A stretch of DNA of 64,000 bases. Source: JAEUIG01 sp046349775. Its GTDB lineage: Bacteria > Planctomycetota > Planctomycetia > Planctomycetales > Planctomycetaceae. Under the pieces are notes generated by a model. That model was not told the DNA's origin, ran no database searches, and worked only from the letters and a program-made list of their open reading frames with translations. Positions 9,742 to 18,840 of this stretch are shown here, piece after piece (position 1 is the first letter of the stretch; every line of letters starts with the position of its first letter). Position numbers and translations under genes: made by a program. Location: the NCBI GenBank assembly GCA_046349775.1, contig JAXMBS010000007.1, positions 1-64,000 of the forward strand, given 5' to 3'.

Positions 9742-10518
9742 ATGTCGAACAACCAAGTCGCTCTGATTACCGGCAGCACGCGCGGGATCGGTCGGGCCAT
9801 CGCCGAACATCTGGCGGCCGGCGGCTGTGATCTGGCGATTAATGGCATACGCGATGAGGCTGCCGTCGCCGACGTCCTCACAGCCCTCCGCCAGACTGGG
9901 CGCAACGTCCTCTACTGCCAGGGGGACGTGGGCTCGGCCAACGACCGTCAGCGAATGATCGATCAGACCCAATCGCATTTCGGCAGACTGCACGTGCTGG
10001 TCAACAACGCCGGCATCACCTCGCCGGGCCGCAAAGACCTGCTGGAAGCGGACGAAGCCGGTTTCGATCGTGTGTTCGACGTCAACCTCAAGGGACCGTT
10101 CTTTTTGACGCAGCTTGCCGCGCGGTGGATGGTCGAGCAGCGTGCCGCTGATCCACAGTTTCGCGGCGTCATCATCAACGTTTCGTCGGTTTCGGCCGAG
10201 ATCCTGTCCGTCAACCGCGGCGACTACTGCCTCACGAAAGCCGCCACCGGCATGGCGACAAGATTGTGGGCCGCGCGGCTGGCCGAGCATGGCATCGACG
10301 TCTACGAGTTGCAGCCGGGAGTCATCCGCAGCGACATGACGGCGCCCGTCCAGGCCAAGTACGACCGGCTGATCGCCGAAGGGCTCACGCTCGAGCGCCG
10401 CTGGGGAGAGCCGGACGACGTCGGCCGCGCCGCGGCCATGCTCGTGCGCGGCGACCTGCCGTACGCGACCGGACAAGTGCTGAAGATTGACGGCGGCATG
10501 ACGATCCGGCAGATGTGA
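9742..10518 (+). CDS. Short-chain dehydrogenase/reductase (3-ketoacyl-ACP reductase-like)
   Basis: A classical SDR of 258 residues using NAD(P)H. The cofactor-binding TGSTRGIG motif is at residues 10-17, NNAG at 88-91, catalytic Ser at about 149, and the YxxxK pair at Tyr162 and Lys166 (DYCLTK). The C-terminal PYATGQVLKIDGGM segment is also typical. The ATG at 9742 is preferred over a TTG two codons upstream. The overall match is to FabG-like reductases, but the same fold includes KduD (2-dehydro-3-deoxy-D-gluconate 5-dehydrogenase). Because a GH88 uronyl hydrolase lies just upstream, a role in unsaturated-uronate catabolism is a reasonable alternative to fatty acid synthesis. The sequence alone does not decide. 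Confidence 0.85.
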   Translation: MSNNQVALITGSTRGIGRAIAEHLAAGGCDLAINGIRDEAAVADVLTALRQTGRNVLYCQGDVGSANDRQRMIDQTQSHFGRLHVLVNNAGITSPGRKDLLEADEAGFDRVFDVNLKGPFFLTQLAARWMVEQRAADPQFRGVIINVSSVSAEILSVNRGDYCLTKAATGMATRLWAARLAEHGIDVYELQPGVIRSDMTAPVQAKYDRLIAEGLTLERRWGEPDDVGRAAAMLVRGDLPYATGQVLKIDGGMTIRQM

Positions 10519-10911
10519 GCCAATCTATAGACGATGGCGGACGTTCGATGGACCGGTGCGGTGGCACTCTCTCCGCAACAAGGAAGGGCGTGGCATCCGC
10601 GGGTTGAAGTCACAACAGCGAGAAGTCCCGTAAACGCGACTCAACAGCGACCCGGTGAGCCAATCGACCCGGCATGAATGCCGGACCGACTACAGGTTCC
10701 TACGCGAATCGTGTCTCGCGCTCCGCGGCCCCTTGACCCTCTCGCTTGCCCTATCCTCCGATGCTGCAAGCTGATATATTCCTCGGCCCCCCCTCAGGGT
10801 CTGTTTCGTCAGGCGATTTCAGGACGCTCTCGGAGCGCCCGCGCTGACACCCGTCCATCCGCTGCAGAGAGGAGTCCGGACTAGCGGCCGGACTTGGTGA
10901 CAAGAACAACC
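10519..10911. other. Intergenic region upstream of rpsA
   Basis: This 393-bp gap holds no credible gene. A TATATT hexamer near 10772 in an otherwise GC-rich tract could be a -10 element for rpsA, but no well-spaced -35 box was found. Confidence 0.4.
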
Positions 10912-12735
10912 ATGGTCGATCGTAACCTCATTCGTGAATTTCAAGTCGACGACAACGAGCTCGAAAATCGCTTTGGCGACTCCCTGACCGATCTGGAGTC
11001 GGCCGAGTCCGAGATGGACCTGGTGTACGACGCCACGTCCCGCTCGTTCGATGTGAATCAAATCGTCACCGGCATCGTCCTCCGGCTGACCGACGACGAC
11101 GTCCTCGTCGATATCGGCTACAAGAGCGAAGGGACCGTTCCGCTGGACGAATGGGGCAGCGACGAAGTCAAACCCAAGGTCGGTGAAAAGATCGACGTGC
11201 TCCTCGAGGAGATCGAGGACGACTTCGGCCTGCTGCTGCTCTCCAAGCGCAAGGCCGATCGGCTCCGCGACTGGGAGGCAGTGGTCTCCAAGCGCAAAGA
11301 AGGGGACGTCGTCAAAGGGCAAGTGGTCCGCAAGATCAAGGGGGGGCTGCTGGTCAACATCGGCGAGAACGCCACCGCTTCGGGCAGCCGCGGCGTGAAC
11401 GTATTTCTGCCGGCCAGCCAGGTGGACATCCGCCGCCCGTCCGACATCGGCGAGTACATGGGCCGCGAGATCGAGTGCGTCATCCTCAAGATCGACGAAG
11501 CCCGCAAAAACATCGTCGTCTCGCGGCGTAAGCTCATCGAAGACCAGCGTGCGGAATTGAAGCGGCGGCTGCTCTCCGAACTGCAGGTCGGCCAGCTGCG
11601 CACCGGCACGGTCAAGAACATCGCGGACTTCGGCGCGTTCGTGGACCTGGGGGGCATCGACGGCCTCCTGCACATCACCGACATGAGCTACAGCCGCATC
11701 GGCCACCCGTCGGAGATGGTCAAGATCGACGACAAGATCGAGGTCATGATCCTCAACGTCGATCACGACCGCGAGAAGATCGCGCTGGGCCTCAAGCAGA
11801 AGTTCCCCAGCCCGTGGGAGAACATCGCCGAGAAGTTCCCGGTCGGCTCGCGCGTCAAGGGCGAGGTCGTCAACGTGATGTCCTACGGGGCATTTGTGAA
11901 GCTGGAAGACGGCATCGAAGGCTTGGTCCACATCAGCGAGATGTCCTGGACGAAGCGCGTCAATCATCCGAACGAGCTCGTGCATACCGGTGACGAGGTC
12001 GAGGTCGTCGTCCTCGGCATCAACACCGACAAGCAGGAGATCTCGCTGGGCATGAAGCAGACCCAGCCGAACCCCTGGGACAACGTCGCGGCCAAGTACC
12101 CCGTCGGCACGAAGGTCAAGGGGATCGTCCGCAACCTCACCAACTACGGCGCCTTCATCGAGCTGGAGGAGGGAGTCGACGGCCTCCTGCACGTCAGCGA
12201 CATGTCGTGGACCCGGAAGATCTCCCACGCCAACGAAATGCTGAAGAAGGGAGACGAGATCGAGTGCACCGTGCTGTCGGTCGACGACGACCGCAAGCGG
12301 ATCGCGCTGGGCCTCAAGCAGCTCGACAACGATCCGTGGGAAACCCGGATCCCGGACAAGTACCAGCCGGGGAGCATCGTCAAAGGCAAGGTCACCAAGA
12401 TCACAAACTTTGGCGTATTCGTCGAACTGGAAGAACAGCTCGAAGGGCTGCTGCATATCTCGGAACTGGCGGACCACAAGGTCGCCAATCCCGAAGACGA
12501 AGTGCAGATCGGACAGGAGATTGAGGTCAAGATCCTGCGGGTCGATCGAGACGACCGCAAGATCGGACTTTCGCGCCGCATGGATGCCGAACCGGAGGCG
12601 GAAGCGGCCGGCGGCGCCGCAGGCGGTCCGGCGGCGGCGACTCCGCGCGAGGAACTCAAGGGGGGCACCGGGGCCGGTTCCGGTCCGCTGTTCTCGATGG
12701 GTACCGTCCGCGACAACGACGAGGATGCGGAGTAA
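10912..12735 (+). CDS. rpsA: 30S ribosomal protein S1
   Basis: S1 binds mRNA on the 30S subunit and helps start translation. The protein (607 residues from the ATG at 10912; an in-frame TTG at 10894 would add six) contains six S1 (OB-fold) domains in tandem. The first two are divergent (FDVNQIVTGIVL..., GDVVKGQVVRKIKGGLLV...), as in E. coli S1. Four closely similar ones follow, each with a G-x-V-x-(N/D)(F/Y)GAFV core and a G(L/I)(L/V)H(I/V)S segment, ending near residue 560. A low-complexity acidic and Ala/Gly-rich tail (EAEAAGGAAGG...DNDEDAE) closes the protein. It stands alone between unrelated genes and is followed by a strong terminator. Confidence 0.96.
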   Translation: MVDRNLIREFQVDDNELENRFGDSLTDLESAESEMDLVYDATSRSFDVNQIVTGIVLRLTDDDVLVDIGYKSEGTVPLDEWGSDEVKPKVGEKIDVLLEEIEDDFGLLLLSKRKADRLRDWEAVVSKRKEGDVVKGQVVRKIKGGLLVNIGENATASGSRGVNVFLPASQVDIRRPSDIGEYMGREIECVILKIDEARKNIVVSRRKLIEDQRAELKRRLLSELQVGQLRTGTVKNIADFGAFVDLGGIDGLLHITDMSYSRIGHPSEMVKIDDKIEVMILNVDHDREKIALGLKQKFPSPWENIAEKFPVGSRVKGEVVNVMSYGAFVKLEDGIEGLVHISEMSWTKRVNHPNELVHTGDEVEVVVLGINTDKQEISLGMKQTQPNPWDNVAAKYPVGTKVKGIVRNLTNYGAFIELEEGVDGLLHVSDMSWTRKISHANEMLKKGDEIECTVLSVDDDRKRIALGLKQLDNDPWETRIPDKYQPGSIVKGKVTKITNFGVFVELEEQLEGLLHISELADHKVANPEDEVQIGQEIEVKILRVDRDDRKIGLSRRMDAEPEAEAAGGAAGGPAAATPREELKGGTGAGSGPLFSMGTVRDNDEDAE

Positions 12736-12768
12736 CGCCGCGCCACGAGTTGAAGTTGTGTGAATGCC

Positions 12769-12804
12769 AAGCCCACGGACTGCCGTCCGTGGGCTTTGTG
12801 TTTT
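12769..12804 (+). terminator. Rho-independent terminator of rpsA
   Basis: A perfect 12-bp stem (AAGCCCACGGAC / GTCCGTGGGCTT, 12769-12796) with a TGCC loop is followed by TGTGTTTT, 33 bp after the rpsA stop. Confidence 0.88.
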
Positions 12805-12830
12805 CCCACCGTATCGTGAAAGGCATTAGC

Positions 12831-12892
12831 CACAGAGATCACCGAGTTCACAGAGATAAGGACACCTTCCTTCGCTCTCGGTGATCTCTGTG
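12831..12892. repeat. CACAGAG-type inverted repeat
   Basis: CACAGAGATCACCGAG (12831-12846) is repeated exactly in reverse complement at 12877-12892. It sits in the 400-bp gap 12736-13137 between rpsA and the sigma factor; no gene is seen in the rest of the gap. Purine-rich, roughly 9-bp quasi-periodic tracts of this kind recur through the window's intergenic DNA. Confidence 0.75.
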
Positions 12893-13137
12893 TCCTCAGT
12901 GGCAAACCTTCCTCTGTTGGTCATGGGGCACGCTGAGTCGTAGGCGCGCCGATGTTGAGCGGTAGCGTCTGTCCAAACAGAGGACCGTTGAAGCGCTTAT
13001 GCCGCTCGGCATAACCCTCACAAACGGCACAGTCGTCTGTTGACCGCCGGAAGAGCTTGCCGCGTTTCTCCAGTCTACTTGATTCGAGGGAGAGGTCTGC
13101 CAGGCCGCGCTTCGACCAATGACTCGGTACTCACAAG

Positions 13138-14058
13138 GATGAGACAAGGCCCGCGGGTCCACGGAACGACTCCGTTGCTCAGCCCGCCCTCCACCTCGGG
13201 ACCACGGACCTTCTCGCAATTATGCGCAAGACGACTCGCAGTCGTGTCCGGCACCACCCGTCCAGTCACCCCTTGAGACCTATCTCAGAGAAATCAATGA
13301 AACGAAACTTCTGACCGCCAACGAAGAGAAGGAACTCGCCCACCGCATCGACGAAGGCGACCAGTCCACGCGCGACCGCATGGAGGTCATGGCCTCAGGC
13401 TGGTCGTCAACATCGCCCGGGGGTATGTCGGCAAGGGACTGCCGCTGCAGGACCTCATCGAAGGGCACCGGACTGCTCCGCGGCCGTGGGGGTTCGACCC
13501 CGACATGAACACGCGGTTCAGCACGTACGCCGGTGCCTGGATCAAGCAGTCGATCAAGCGTGCCTGATCAACTGCGCACGAAGACGATCCGCATCCCGGC
13601 GTACATGGTCGAGCTTCTCTCCAAGTGGCGTCGTGCCACCGCCCGGCTGCACGATGAACTCGGCCGCATGCCGACGCCGGAGGAAGTGGCCCGCGTCCTG
13701 GGCACCTTGCCGGCCAAGAAGCTGAAGATCGTCAAGAAGGCGATCCAGCTCTACAACACCACCCCGGCGGATGCCTCGAAAGCCACTGGTCGCTCGGCGA
13801 CCTCGTCGCCGACGAGCGTCGCAAGGGGCCTGAAGACGAGTTGCTGGACAACGACAGCCTCAAGCACGTCTTCGCGCTTGCTGGAGACGATGGACTCACG
13901 CGAAGCCCTGATCCTCCGCATGCGTTACGGCCTCGATGACGGCGAGCCGCGCGCTCAAGGAGATCGGCGAATCGATGGGCCTGACGCGCGGCGGCGTGCA
14001 GCAGATCGAGCCGAGGCAGCTGGAGCGGCTCAATAAGGGGTTGCTCGGCGAGGCGTAA
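13138..14058 (+). pseudogene. RNA polymerase sigma-70 factor, RpoD/RpoS-like, frameshifted
   Basis: Region 1.2 (SPLETYLREINETKLLTANEEKELAHRI) begins near 13262. Region 2 follows with RLVVNIARGYVGKGLPLQDLIE and GFDPDMNTRFSTYA plus WIKQSIKRA (about 13395-13565). Region 3 has KTIRIPAYMVELLSKWRRA and LGRMPTPEEVARVLG. Region 4 has LILRMRYGLDDGEPRA, then EIGESMGLTR and QIEAEALERLNKGLLGEA up to the stop at 14056-14058. Segments fall in different frames, needing at least five indels. The order and spacing are those of a group 1/2 sigma-70 factor, which recruits RNA polymerase to -10/-35 promoters. The start is uncertain: an ATG at 13138 is plausible but in a different frame from region 1.2. A gene of this importance is unlikely to be truly broken, so sequence error is suspected. 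Confidence 0.8.
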
Positions 14059-14588
14059 GAGCACCTGAGCCGGAGGGCGTCAGCCCCCGGAACAATCGAG
14101 ACTCGGCGAGCCACGAAAGGTTGATCCCCGTGGCTTTTTCTCATGCTTGACGTTCCGAGCAGCCGATTTTGTTGCCGCGGACGCCGGATTCGTTGTTGAT
14201 CGGATTCCGATGGGGGCACTTTCCACTTTTGGTAAACGGCCGGCGCTTGCCGAGGACGGGGCACGTCGCGGCGAATGACGCTCCTGGACTGGCGGAAATG
14301 CTCCTTAACCCACATGTCCGTAGCCCCTGAGCTGACGAAGTTCCAGGAAGTTCCGCACGCGCGTAAGGAAGACAGGTGCGTACACAGCGCGAGAAACGCC
14401 GGTACTGTCAACGGCTGCGCGCTGGAAAGAAAGAACAAGCCTCAGCGACAAGGGAGCATACGGCGAGGTACAAGGCCAGTGAAAGCACGACCCCTGCCGT
14501 CCGCTTAACCGTGGCCAGCAACGGCCTGCGGCTTTCCTCGGTTCGTGCATTTGTGCATTCTACCGGCTCAATCGTCAATTTGAGAGGA
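14059..14588. other. Intergenic region with terminator-like hairpin
   Basis: About 530 bp without a convincing gene. Just after the sigma-factor stop lie the inverted tract GGAGGGCGTCAGCCCCC near 14071 and the terminator at 14109-14140. The remainder shows no recognisable feature. Confidence 0.4.
14109..14140 (+). terminator. Probable terminator after the sigma-factor gene
   Basis: AGCCACG (14109-14115) pairs with CGTGGCT (14129-14135) across a 13-nt loop and runs into TTTTT. The loop contains GGTTGATCCC, so this looks like a degenerate copy of the CCACGGGG palindrome seen intact at 36850-36872. Confidence 0.55.
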
Positions 14589-15033
14589 CTACGGTTCTGA
14601 AGGAGCGGGGGTTGGTTCACGTGGCAGTGAGAAGACGGTGAATCCATGAATTGGAGTCACCCACACAATTGCATCCATGTCATCGCGATTTTGCGCTTTT
14701 ACGTCTCTCGGAAAGCCGAGAGAAATCACCCGTCCAAGAACTTCCGCGCGTGTCTCCCCGCTGGTGCGTAATCCACCCCGCAACCGGCCGGTATACCCAG
14801 GCAAACAATTGGCCGTGAACCGGGTTCGTTGACATGTTGATCCGGGAGAGGATCCAGCATGCCGGCCCAAACGAAAGCGGGTCCGACGCGACGGCAATGA
14901 CCAGCAACGCGATTTGCAGCGTCACTGCAGAAATCGCAAATTTGCCAATGCGCGAGCATGAGAATAATACTAACGCCGCAAACAGCCGCGAAGCGGCGAT
15001 ACGTCGTAGCCGTGGGCGTGAGCCCACGGTCAA
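14589..15033 (-). pseudogene. Possible small membrane protein, frameshifted
   Basis: Read leftwards, one frame gives a hydrophobic stretch (FAISAVTLQIALLVIAVASDP) followed by NMSTNPVHGQLFAWVYRPVAG. A frame change near 14760 then gives EVLGRVISLGFPRDVKAQ and DAIVWVTPIHGFTVFSLP to a TAG at 14589-14591. The smooth continuation across the shift suggests one gene of about 145 codons with a frameshift. No family is recognised. The putative start region overlaps an intergenic palindrome (15009-15028), so the true N-terminus is doubtful and the gene may not be real. Confidence 0.3.
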
Positions 15034-15170
15034 CGGTGTTCATCGCTCGTTAGCCCCAAATGGGGGCGACACACTCGTGCGAAGGGTGTCATTCAGGCTG
15101 GTTTATCCGTATTGGCGCCCAACCGGCGGCTTACGCCGCCAGCGGCTATATCGTATCGGTCCTTCGGACC
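15005..15170. repeat. Cluster of short palindromes (hairpin stack 1)
   Basis: Four perfect or near-perfect hairpins follow one another: CCGTGGGC/GCCCACGG at 15009-15028, GCCCC/GGGGGC at 15053-15067, GGCGGC/GCCGCC at 15125-15140 and GGTCC/GGACC at 15158-15170. All have 3-4-nt loops. This is the whole content of the gap before the DUF1501 gene. Confidence 0.7.
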
Positions 15171-15274
15171 TAAATCTTCGCACCGTTAGTACTTTTCACA
15201 CTCATCAACGTCCACCGATCTCCGATTTCCCGTTTCCGCGTTAAATTGAACCCGTCCCGCCGCGAGGAACTGCC

Positions 15275-16679
15275 ATGCTGCACCGCCGCGATGCTCTGCT
15301 GCGACTGGGCCAGGCCGCGATCGGCGGGATCACGCTCCCCGGGCTGCTCAATGCCGAAAGCGGCACTGGCAGAGCCAGTGGCAGCCCGCTGATCGGCAGT
15401 GGCACGGCGAAGTCGTGTATTCTGATTTACCTCTGGGTGGACGCCGCAGATGGATATGTGGGACCCCAAACCCCACGCTCCGGATGGCGTCCGTTCGTGC
15501 TTCGACCCGATCGCCACGAACGTCCCCGGTGTCTACTTCACCGATCAACTGCGGATGGCGCAGCGGGCGGACAAGATGTACGTCGTCCGCTCGTCCGCGC
15601 ATCAGCAACCAGCACGAGGTCGGCGTCTATCACGCTGACCGGCAAGGTCGATAATACGCTCGCCGTCCCGCAGGGCCATCGCAATCGCCGCGACTTCCCG
15701 AACATGGGCTCGATCGTGTCGCGTTCCAGTTCAGCCCCCCCAGCGTGATGCCGGCCAGCGTCACGGTCCCGCGCTTCGATTGGTCATGACGGCGTCATCT
15801 ACACCGGCACCTATGCCGGCGCCCTTGGTCGAAATACGATCCGCTCGAGCTGCAGCCCCCGGCGAAGTCGAGGAGCAGGCGGCCCACTCGATGGAGCTGC
15901 CGCCCAGCCTCGACGTCGGCCGGCTCCAGGCGCGACATGGATTGCTCAAGCTCGTTGACGCCGCCGATCGCTCTGCCCAATCTGCGCGCTTCACCCGCGC
16001 CGGCACGCGCAGCGGACTGGAACGCTGCCGCGAACAGGCCTTCGCCCTGCTGACCGCGCCTGAAGCCAAAGCCGCATTCGATATCAATCAGGAGCCTGAC
16101 GCAATTCGCGACGCGTATGGTCGCAACGAGTACGGCGAAGCCATTCTCACGGCCCGGCGACTCGTCGAAGCCGGTACGAAGCTGGTCACGATGGTCTGGT
16201 ACTACATCTGCCCGGACGGCAACGTCGCCAATGTGTGGGACAACCACGGCGGCACCGGCTCGCTGGGTGGCCTCACCGGATACGAAATGCTGAAGGCCAA
16301 CTACTGCCTCCCGCCGCTGGACCTCGCCTACAGCGCACTCCTGGAAGATCTCACGCAGCGTGGGTTGCTCGACGACACGCTGGTCGTGATGGTCGGCGAG
16401 TTCGGCCGGACGCCGAAGATCAACCCGCAACAGGGTCGCGACCACTGGGGCGCGTGCCAGTCGATCGTCCTGGCTGGCGGCGGCATTCGCGGCGGCCAGG
16501 TCTACGGCGCGTCGGACGCGATCGCCGCCTATCCGACACAGAACCCGGTGACGCCCGAAGACCTGACGGCGACGGTCTACCACGCGTTCGGCCTGGAGCC
16601 GGAGACGATGATCCACGACTCCCAGAACCGCCCGCACCGCCTCAGCGAGGGTCAGGTCGTCCCCGCCCTATTTGCATGA
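15275..16679 (+). pseudogene. DUF1501 domain protein with Tat-like signal, frameshifted
   Basis: The N-terminus MLHRRDALLRLGQAAIGGIT has the RRD(x)LLRLG twin-arginine look usual for DUF1501 proteins, which belong to the alkaline phosphatase/sulfatase-like clan and are very common in planctomycetes, often beside DUF1549/PSCyt1 genes. The protein resumes in other frames: MDMWDPKPHAPDGVRSCFDP (about 15450), VYFTDQLRMAQRADKMYVVRS, HLTGKVDNTLAV-like text, and an intact C-terminal 250 residues with GDHWG-type DUF1501 text (GRTPKINPQQGRDHWGACQS, near 16408-16468). Frame changes lie between 15430 and 15900. A CACTGGC palindrome is embedded in frame at 15364-15380. The product is probably exported and folded by the Tat route; its substrate is unknown. 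Confidence 0.8.
15364..15380. repeat. CACTGGC-AGA-GCCAGTG palindrome, copy 1 (inside coding sequence)
   Basis: A 7-bp stem with a 3-nt loop, identical apart from loop orientation to 41979-41995 and 42839-42855. It adds the residues TGRASGS between the signal sequence and the mature part of the DUF1501 protein. Confidence 0.8.
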
Positions 16680-17165
16680 GGGGGAAGGGACGCAGATCGC
16701 GCAGATTTCAGAGATTTGCGCAGATCGCTCGTTCCTAAGTTCTATGTGGATGACGGACGAGGTGACTCTGTATTAGGCCCGGCGTTTACGCCGGGTTACG
16801 CGAGTGCAAATAACGGGGTTGAGCCCGGTTCACCGGGCTTCTCGCTGCTGAGCGTGCAATACTGCGAGAAGCCTCGAGAACGAGGCTCAACAGGCCGTTA
16901 AACAGCCATACTGAACCCGGCGTGAACGCCCCGGCCTAGAAGCGATGACCTTGGTTGCAGCCAAGAGAGGAACCGCGGAATACGCGGAAGAAGAAAGGAA
17001 CCGCGAATGAACGCGAATTGGTGCGGCAAGAATCAACCACAACGGCACAACGGACACGACGAAAAGAGGGAGACAGTCTTTCTCGTTGTGTCCGCTGTGT
17101 CGTCGTAGTTTCCAATTTTTTTCTGCGCTAATCTCTGAATTCTGCGTTCTCTGCGTACCTTCATT
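16680..17165. repeat. Intergenic hairpin stack 2 and purine-rich tracts
   Basis: This 486-bp gap has no gene. It begins with a GCAGAT-periodic tract (16684-16731) also present at 22168 and 22664. Then come hairpins CCCGGCG/CGCCGGG (16778-16795), AGCCCGG/CCGGGCT (16822-16839), AGCCTCG/CGAGGCT (16870-16887) and an imperfect CCGGCG/CGCCCCGG near 16917-16934. GAACCGCG tracts and a GTTGTGTCCGCTGTGTCGTCG-like inverted tract follow to 17115. Confidence 0.65.
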
Positions 17166-17948
17166 TCACGGCGATGGACGTTCTGCGCTCGCCTGCTGCA
17201 CCTTCGCCCCCTCGATCAGGATCGCTGCATGCAGGGTGTCGAACTCTGGATCGTTCGTCGCGATCGTGATGTACCCGATGTGCCGGCCCGGTGCATAGGT
17301 TCCCGGCACGGAGACCTTGATCGGCACGCGCGCGTAACCGTCCGTATCGGTCTCCGGCGGCAGGACGTCGACTTTCACCCCCTCCAGCGTGCACGCCGCT
17401 CCCTGGACTTCAATGTTCTTGCCGCGGCGGTCGCTGACGTAAATCGTGCGTTCGTCGTCCGCCCCCGACAACTGGTAGAAGTACACCTCCGCCGGCTCGA
17501 CGTTGACCTTCAGCTTCGGCAGGACGACCCGGAACTGGACGGTTTCCTCATGCGGCTGACCGTCGTCGTACTTCACTGTGACCGAATACGAGTGGGGACC
17601 CGGCTCTTCGTTGGCCGTCCGCATCGTCACGTAGAACCGCCCCCGCTCGCCGGGCGCATAGGTGTCTTTTTTCCGGTAGAGCTGCGGATTCAGACAGCCG
17701 CAACTGGCGACGAGCTTCGTGATCTGGATCGGCTTGCCGCTGGTGTTCGTAAAGTTGAAGTGGGCCGGCACCACTGGCCGGGGACTCACTTCGCGGAGGT
17801 CCACGAGATACTGGTCAAACGCCAGCGAGGGGCGTGCCGGAGCGGCCGCAATCGGCGTGAGGGCCGTCGGCGCCCAGTGGGCGACGATTGCGGCCAGGAA
17901 CGGAACCGCCGCCACCAGACCTGCCATTCGTGAGGCATACCGTGCCAT
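17166..17948 (-). CDS. DUF1573 domain-containing exported protein
   Basis: A 260-residue protein with a hydrophobic N-terminal signal segment (MAGLVAAVPFLAAIVAHWAP). The core HFNFTNTSGKPIQITKLVAS followed by CGC is the DUF1573 signature, an immunoglobulin-like fold usually found in periplasmic or surface proteins. Further beta-rich segments (FRVVLPKLKVNVEPAEVYF and HIGYITIATNDPEFD) look like a second repeat of the same type. The ATG at 17948 is chosen over upstream starts because GGGAGAG lies 4-10 bases before it and it gives a clean signal peptide. It is a single gene facing away from rpsO. Biochemical role unknown. Confidence 0.85.
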   Translation of the reverse strand: MARYASRMAGLVAAVPFLAAIVAHWAPTALTPIAAAPARPSLAFDQYLVDLREVSPRPVVPAHFNFTNTSGKPIQITKLVASCGCLNPQLYRKKDTYAPGERGRFYVTMRTANEEPGPHSYSVTVKYDDGQPHEETVQFRVVLPKLKVNVEPAEVYFYQLSGADDERTIYVSDRRGKNIEVQGAACTLEGVKVDVLPPETDTDGYARVPIKVSVPGTYAPGRHIGYITIATNDPEFDTLHAAILIEGAKVQQASAERPSP

Positions 17949-18315
17949 CGGACTCTCCCATCCTGGGAACCACGAGTGAACCGGGCCGGGCTTGTAGCAG
18001 GCAATGCGGAATTGACACAAGTCGTTTTTGGCTGAGGGTCTAGGGCCAAGGGTCAAGGGACGGACGGCCAGGCTCACACAGGCATTGAACAATTGACTAT
18101 CAGCAATTGACCATTGACGATTATCCGGACGACAGAGAACCGGCAACCGACAGGCCCGTCCCGTTGATTCTTCCCGCGCCCCTGCTACAGTATCGCGGTC
18201 AAAAGTCGTGACAGGCCAAGAACGTTCGCTTCGTGGTTGCCGGAATCGAGTCCGGCCGGAGCGGATGTCGGCGACGCCCAAGGAGCGTCAGCCGGCAAAC
18301 AGGATTTCAGGTGTT
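17949..18315. other. Intergenic region between DUF1573 gene and rpsO
   Basis: The gap holds the likely rpsO promoter (18165-18192) and a roughly 120-nt leader. It also contains CAATTGA-rich low-complexity text near 18080-18125. No gene is seen. Confidence 0.5.
18165..18192 (+). promoter_or_regulatory. Candidate sigma-70 promoter of rpsO
   Basis: TTGATT (18165-18170), a 16-bp spacer and TACAGT (18187-18192) resemble -35 and -10 boxes. Transcription from here would leave a leader of about 120 nt before rpsO, compatible with the leader-based S15 autoregulation known in other bacteria. Confidence 0.4.
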
Positions 18316-18585
18316 ATGTCGATTACGAAGCAACAGAAGACGGACCTGATTCAGGAGTACCGGCGGACGGATGCCGACACCGGTTCTCCCGACGTGCAGA
18401 TTGCCGTGCTGACCGCACGGATCAACGAGTTGACCTCGCATCTCAAGCTGCACACCAAGGACCATGCCAGCCGCCGCGGGCTGCTCATGCTGGTCAGCCG
18501 CCGACGGCGGCTGCTCGATTACGTGCGGCGGCTCGATCCGGGCAAGTACGTCGATTTGATTACGCGGCTCAGCATCCGCAAATAG
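18316..18585 (+). CDS. rpsO: 30S ribosomal protein S15
   Basis: An 89-residue S15, the normal length. S15 binds 16S rRNA early in small-subunit assembly. Diagnostic text: DTGSPDVQIAVLTARINELT, LKLHTKDHASRRGLLMLVS and RRRLLDYVRRLD. The ATG at 18316 gives the family N-terminus MSITKQQK. It precedes pnp by 255 bp on the same strand, the classic rpsO-pnp arrangement, in which the two are usually cotranscribed and S15 represses its own translation. Confidence 0.97.
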   Translation: MSITKQQKTDLIQEYRRTDADTGSPDVQIAVLTARINELTSHLKLHTKDHASRRGLLMLVSRRRRLLDYVRRLDPGKYVDLITRLSIRK

Positions 18586-18840
18586 TGGGCCGCTCCCGGC
18601 TTGGGGGTGGCGTTGTGAATTGGCCGCTGCGGATCGGCCGCGGTCGTGTTGTTGTAAAGAGGAATGTTGTCGTGTTCGCCGGTGAGTTGTGCACCGGCGC
18701 AGGCCTGGGAGGGCGCGCTGCCCTGCAATCATTGATCTCGCCGGTTTTCTCGACTCGCCGGCCGCTGGCGCGCGTCCCATGCTGACATTTGCAGACATCA
18801 GTTCAGAGTCGAAAGTTCAGCAGTCAGTCAGGAATTTCGA

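Noticed and set aside
10819..12477. 552-codon minus-strand frame opposite rpsA
   Set aside because: Repeats in it mirror the repeated S1 domains on the other strand; no independent motif.
14109..14140. Hairpin after the sigma factor considered as a riboswitch
   Set aside because: It matches a degenerate dispersed palindrome followed by a U-run and lies after a stop codon, so a terminator or repeat is the simpler reading.
15005..16934. Hairpin stacks considered as a CRISPR array
   Set aside because: Units differ in sequence, there are no identical direct repeats with regular spacers, and no cas gene is present.
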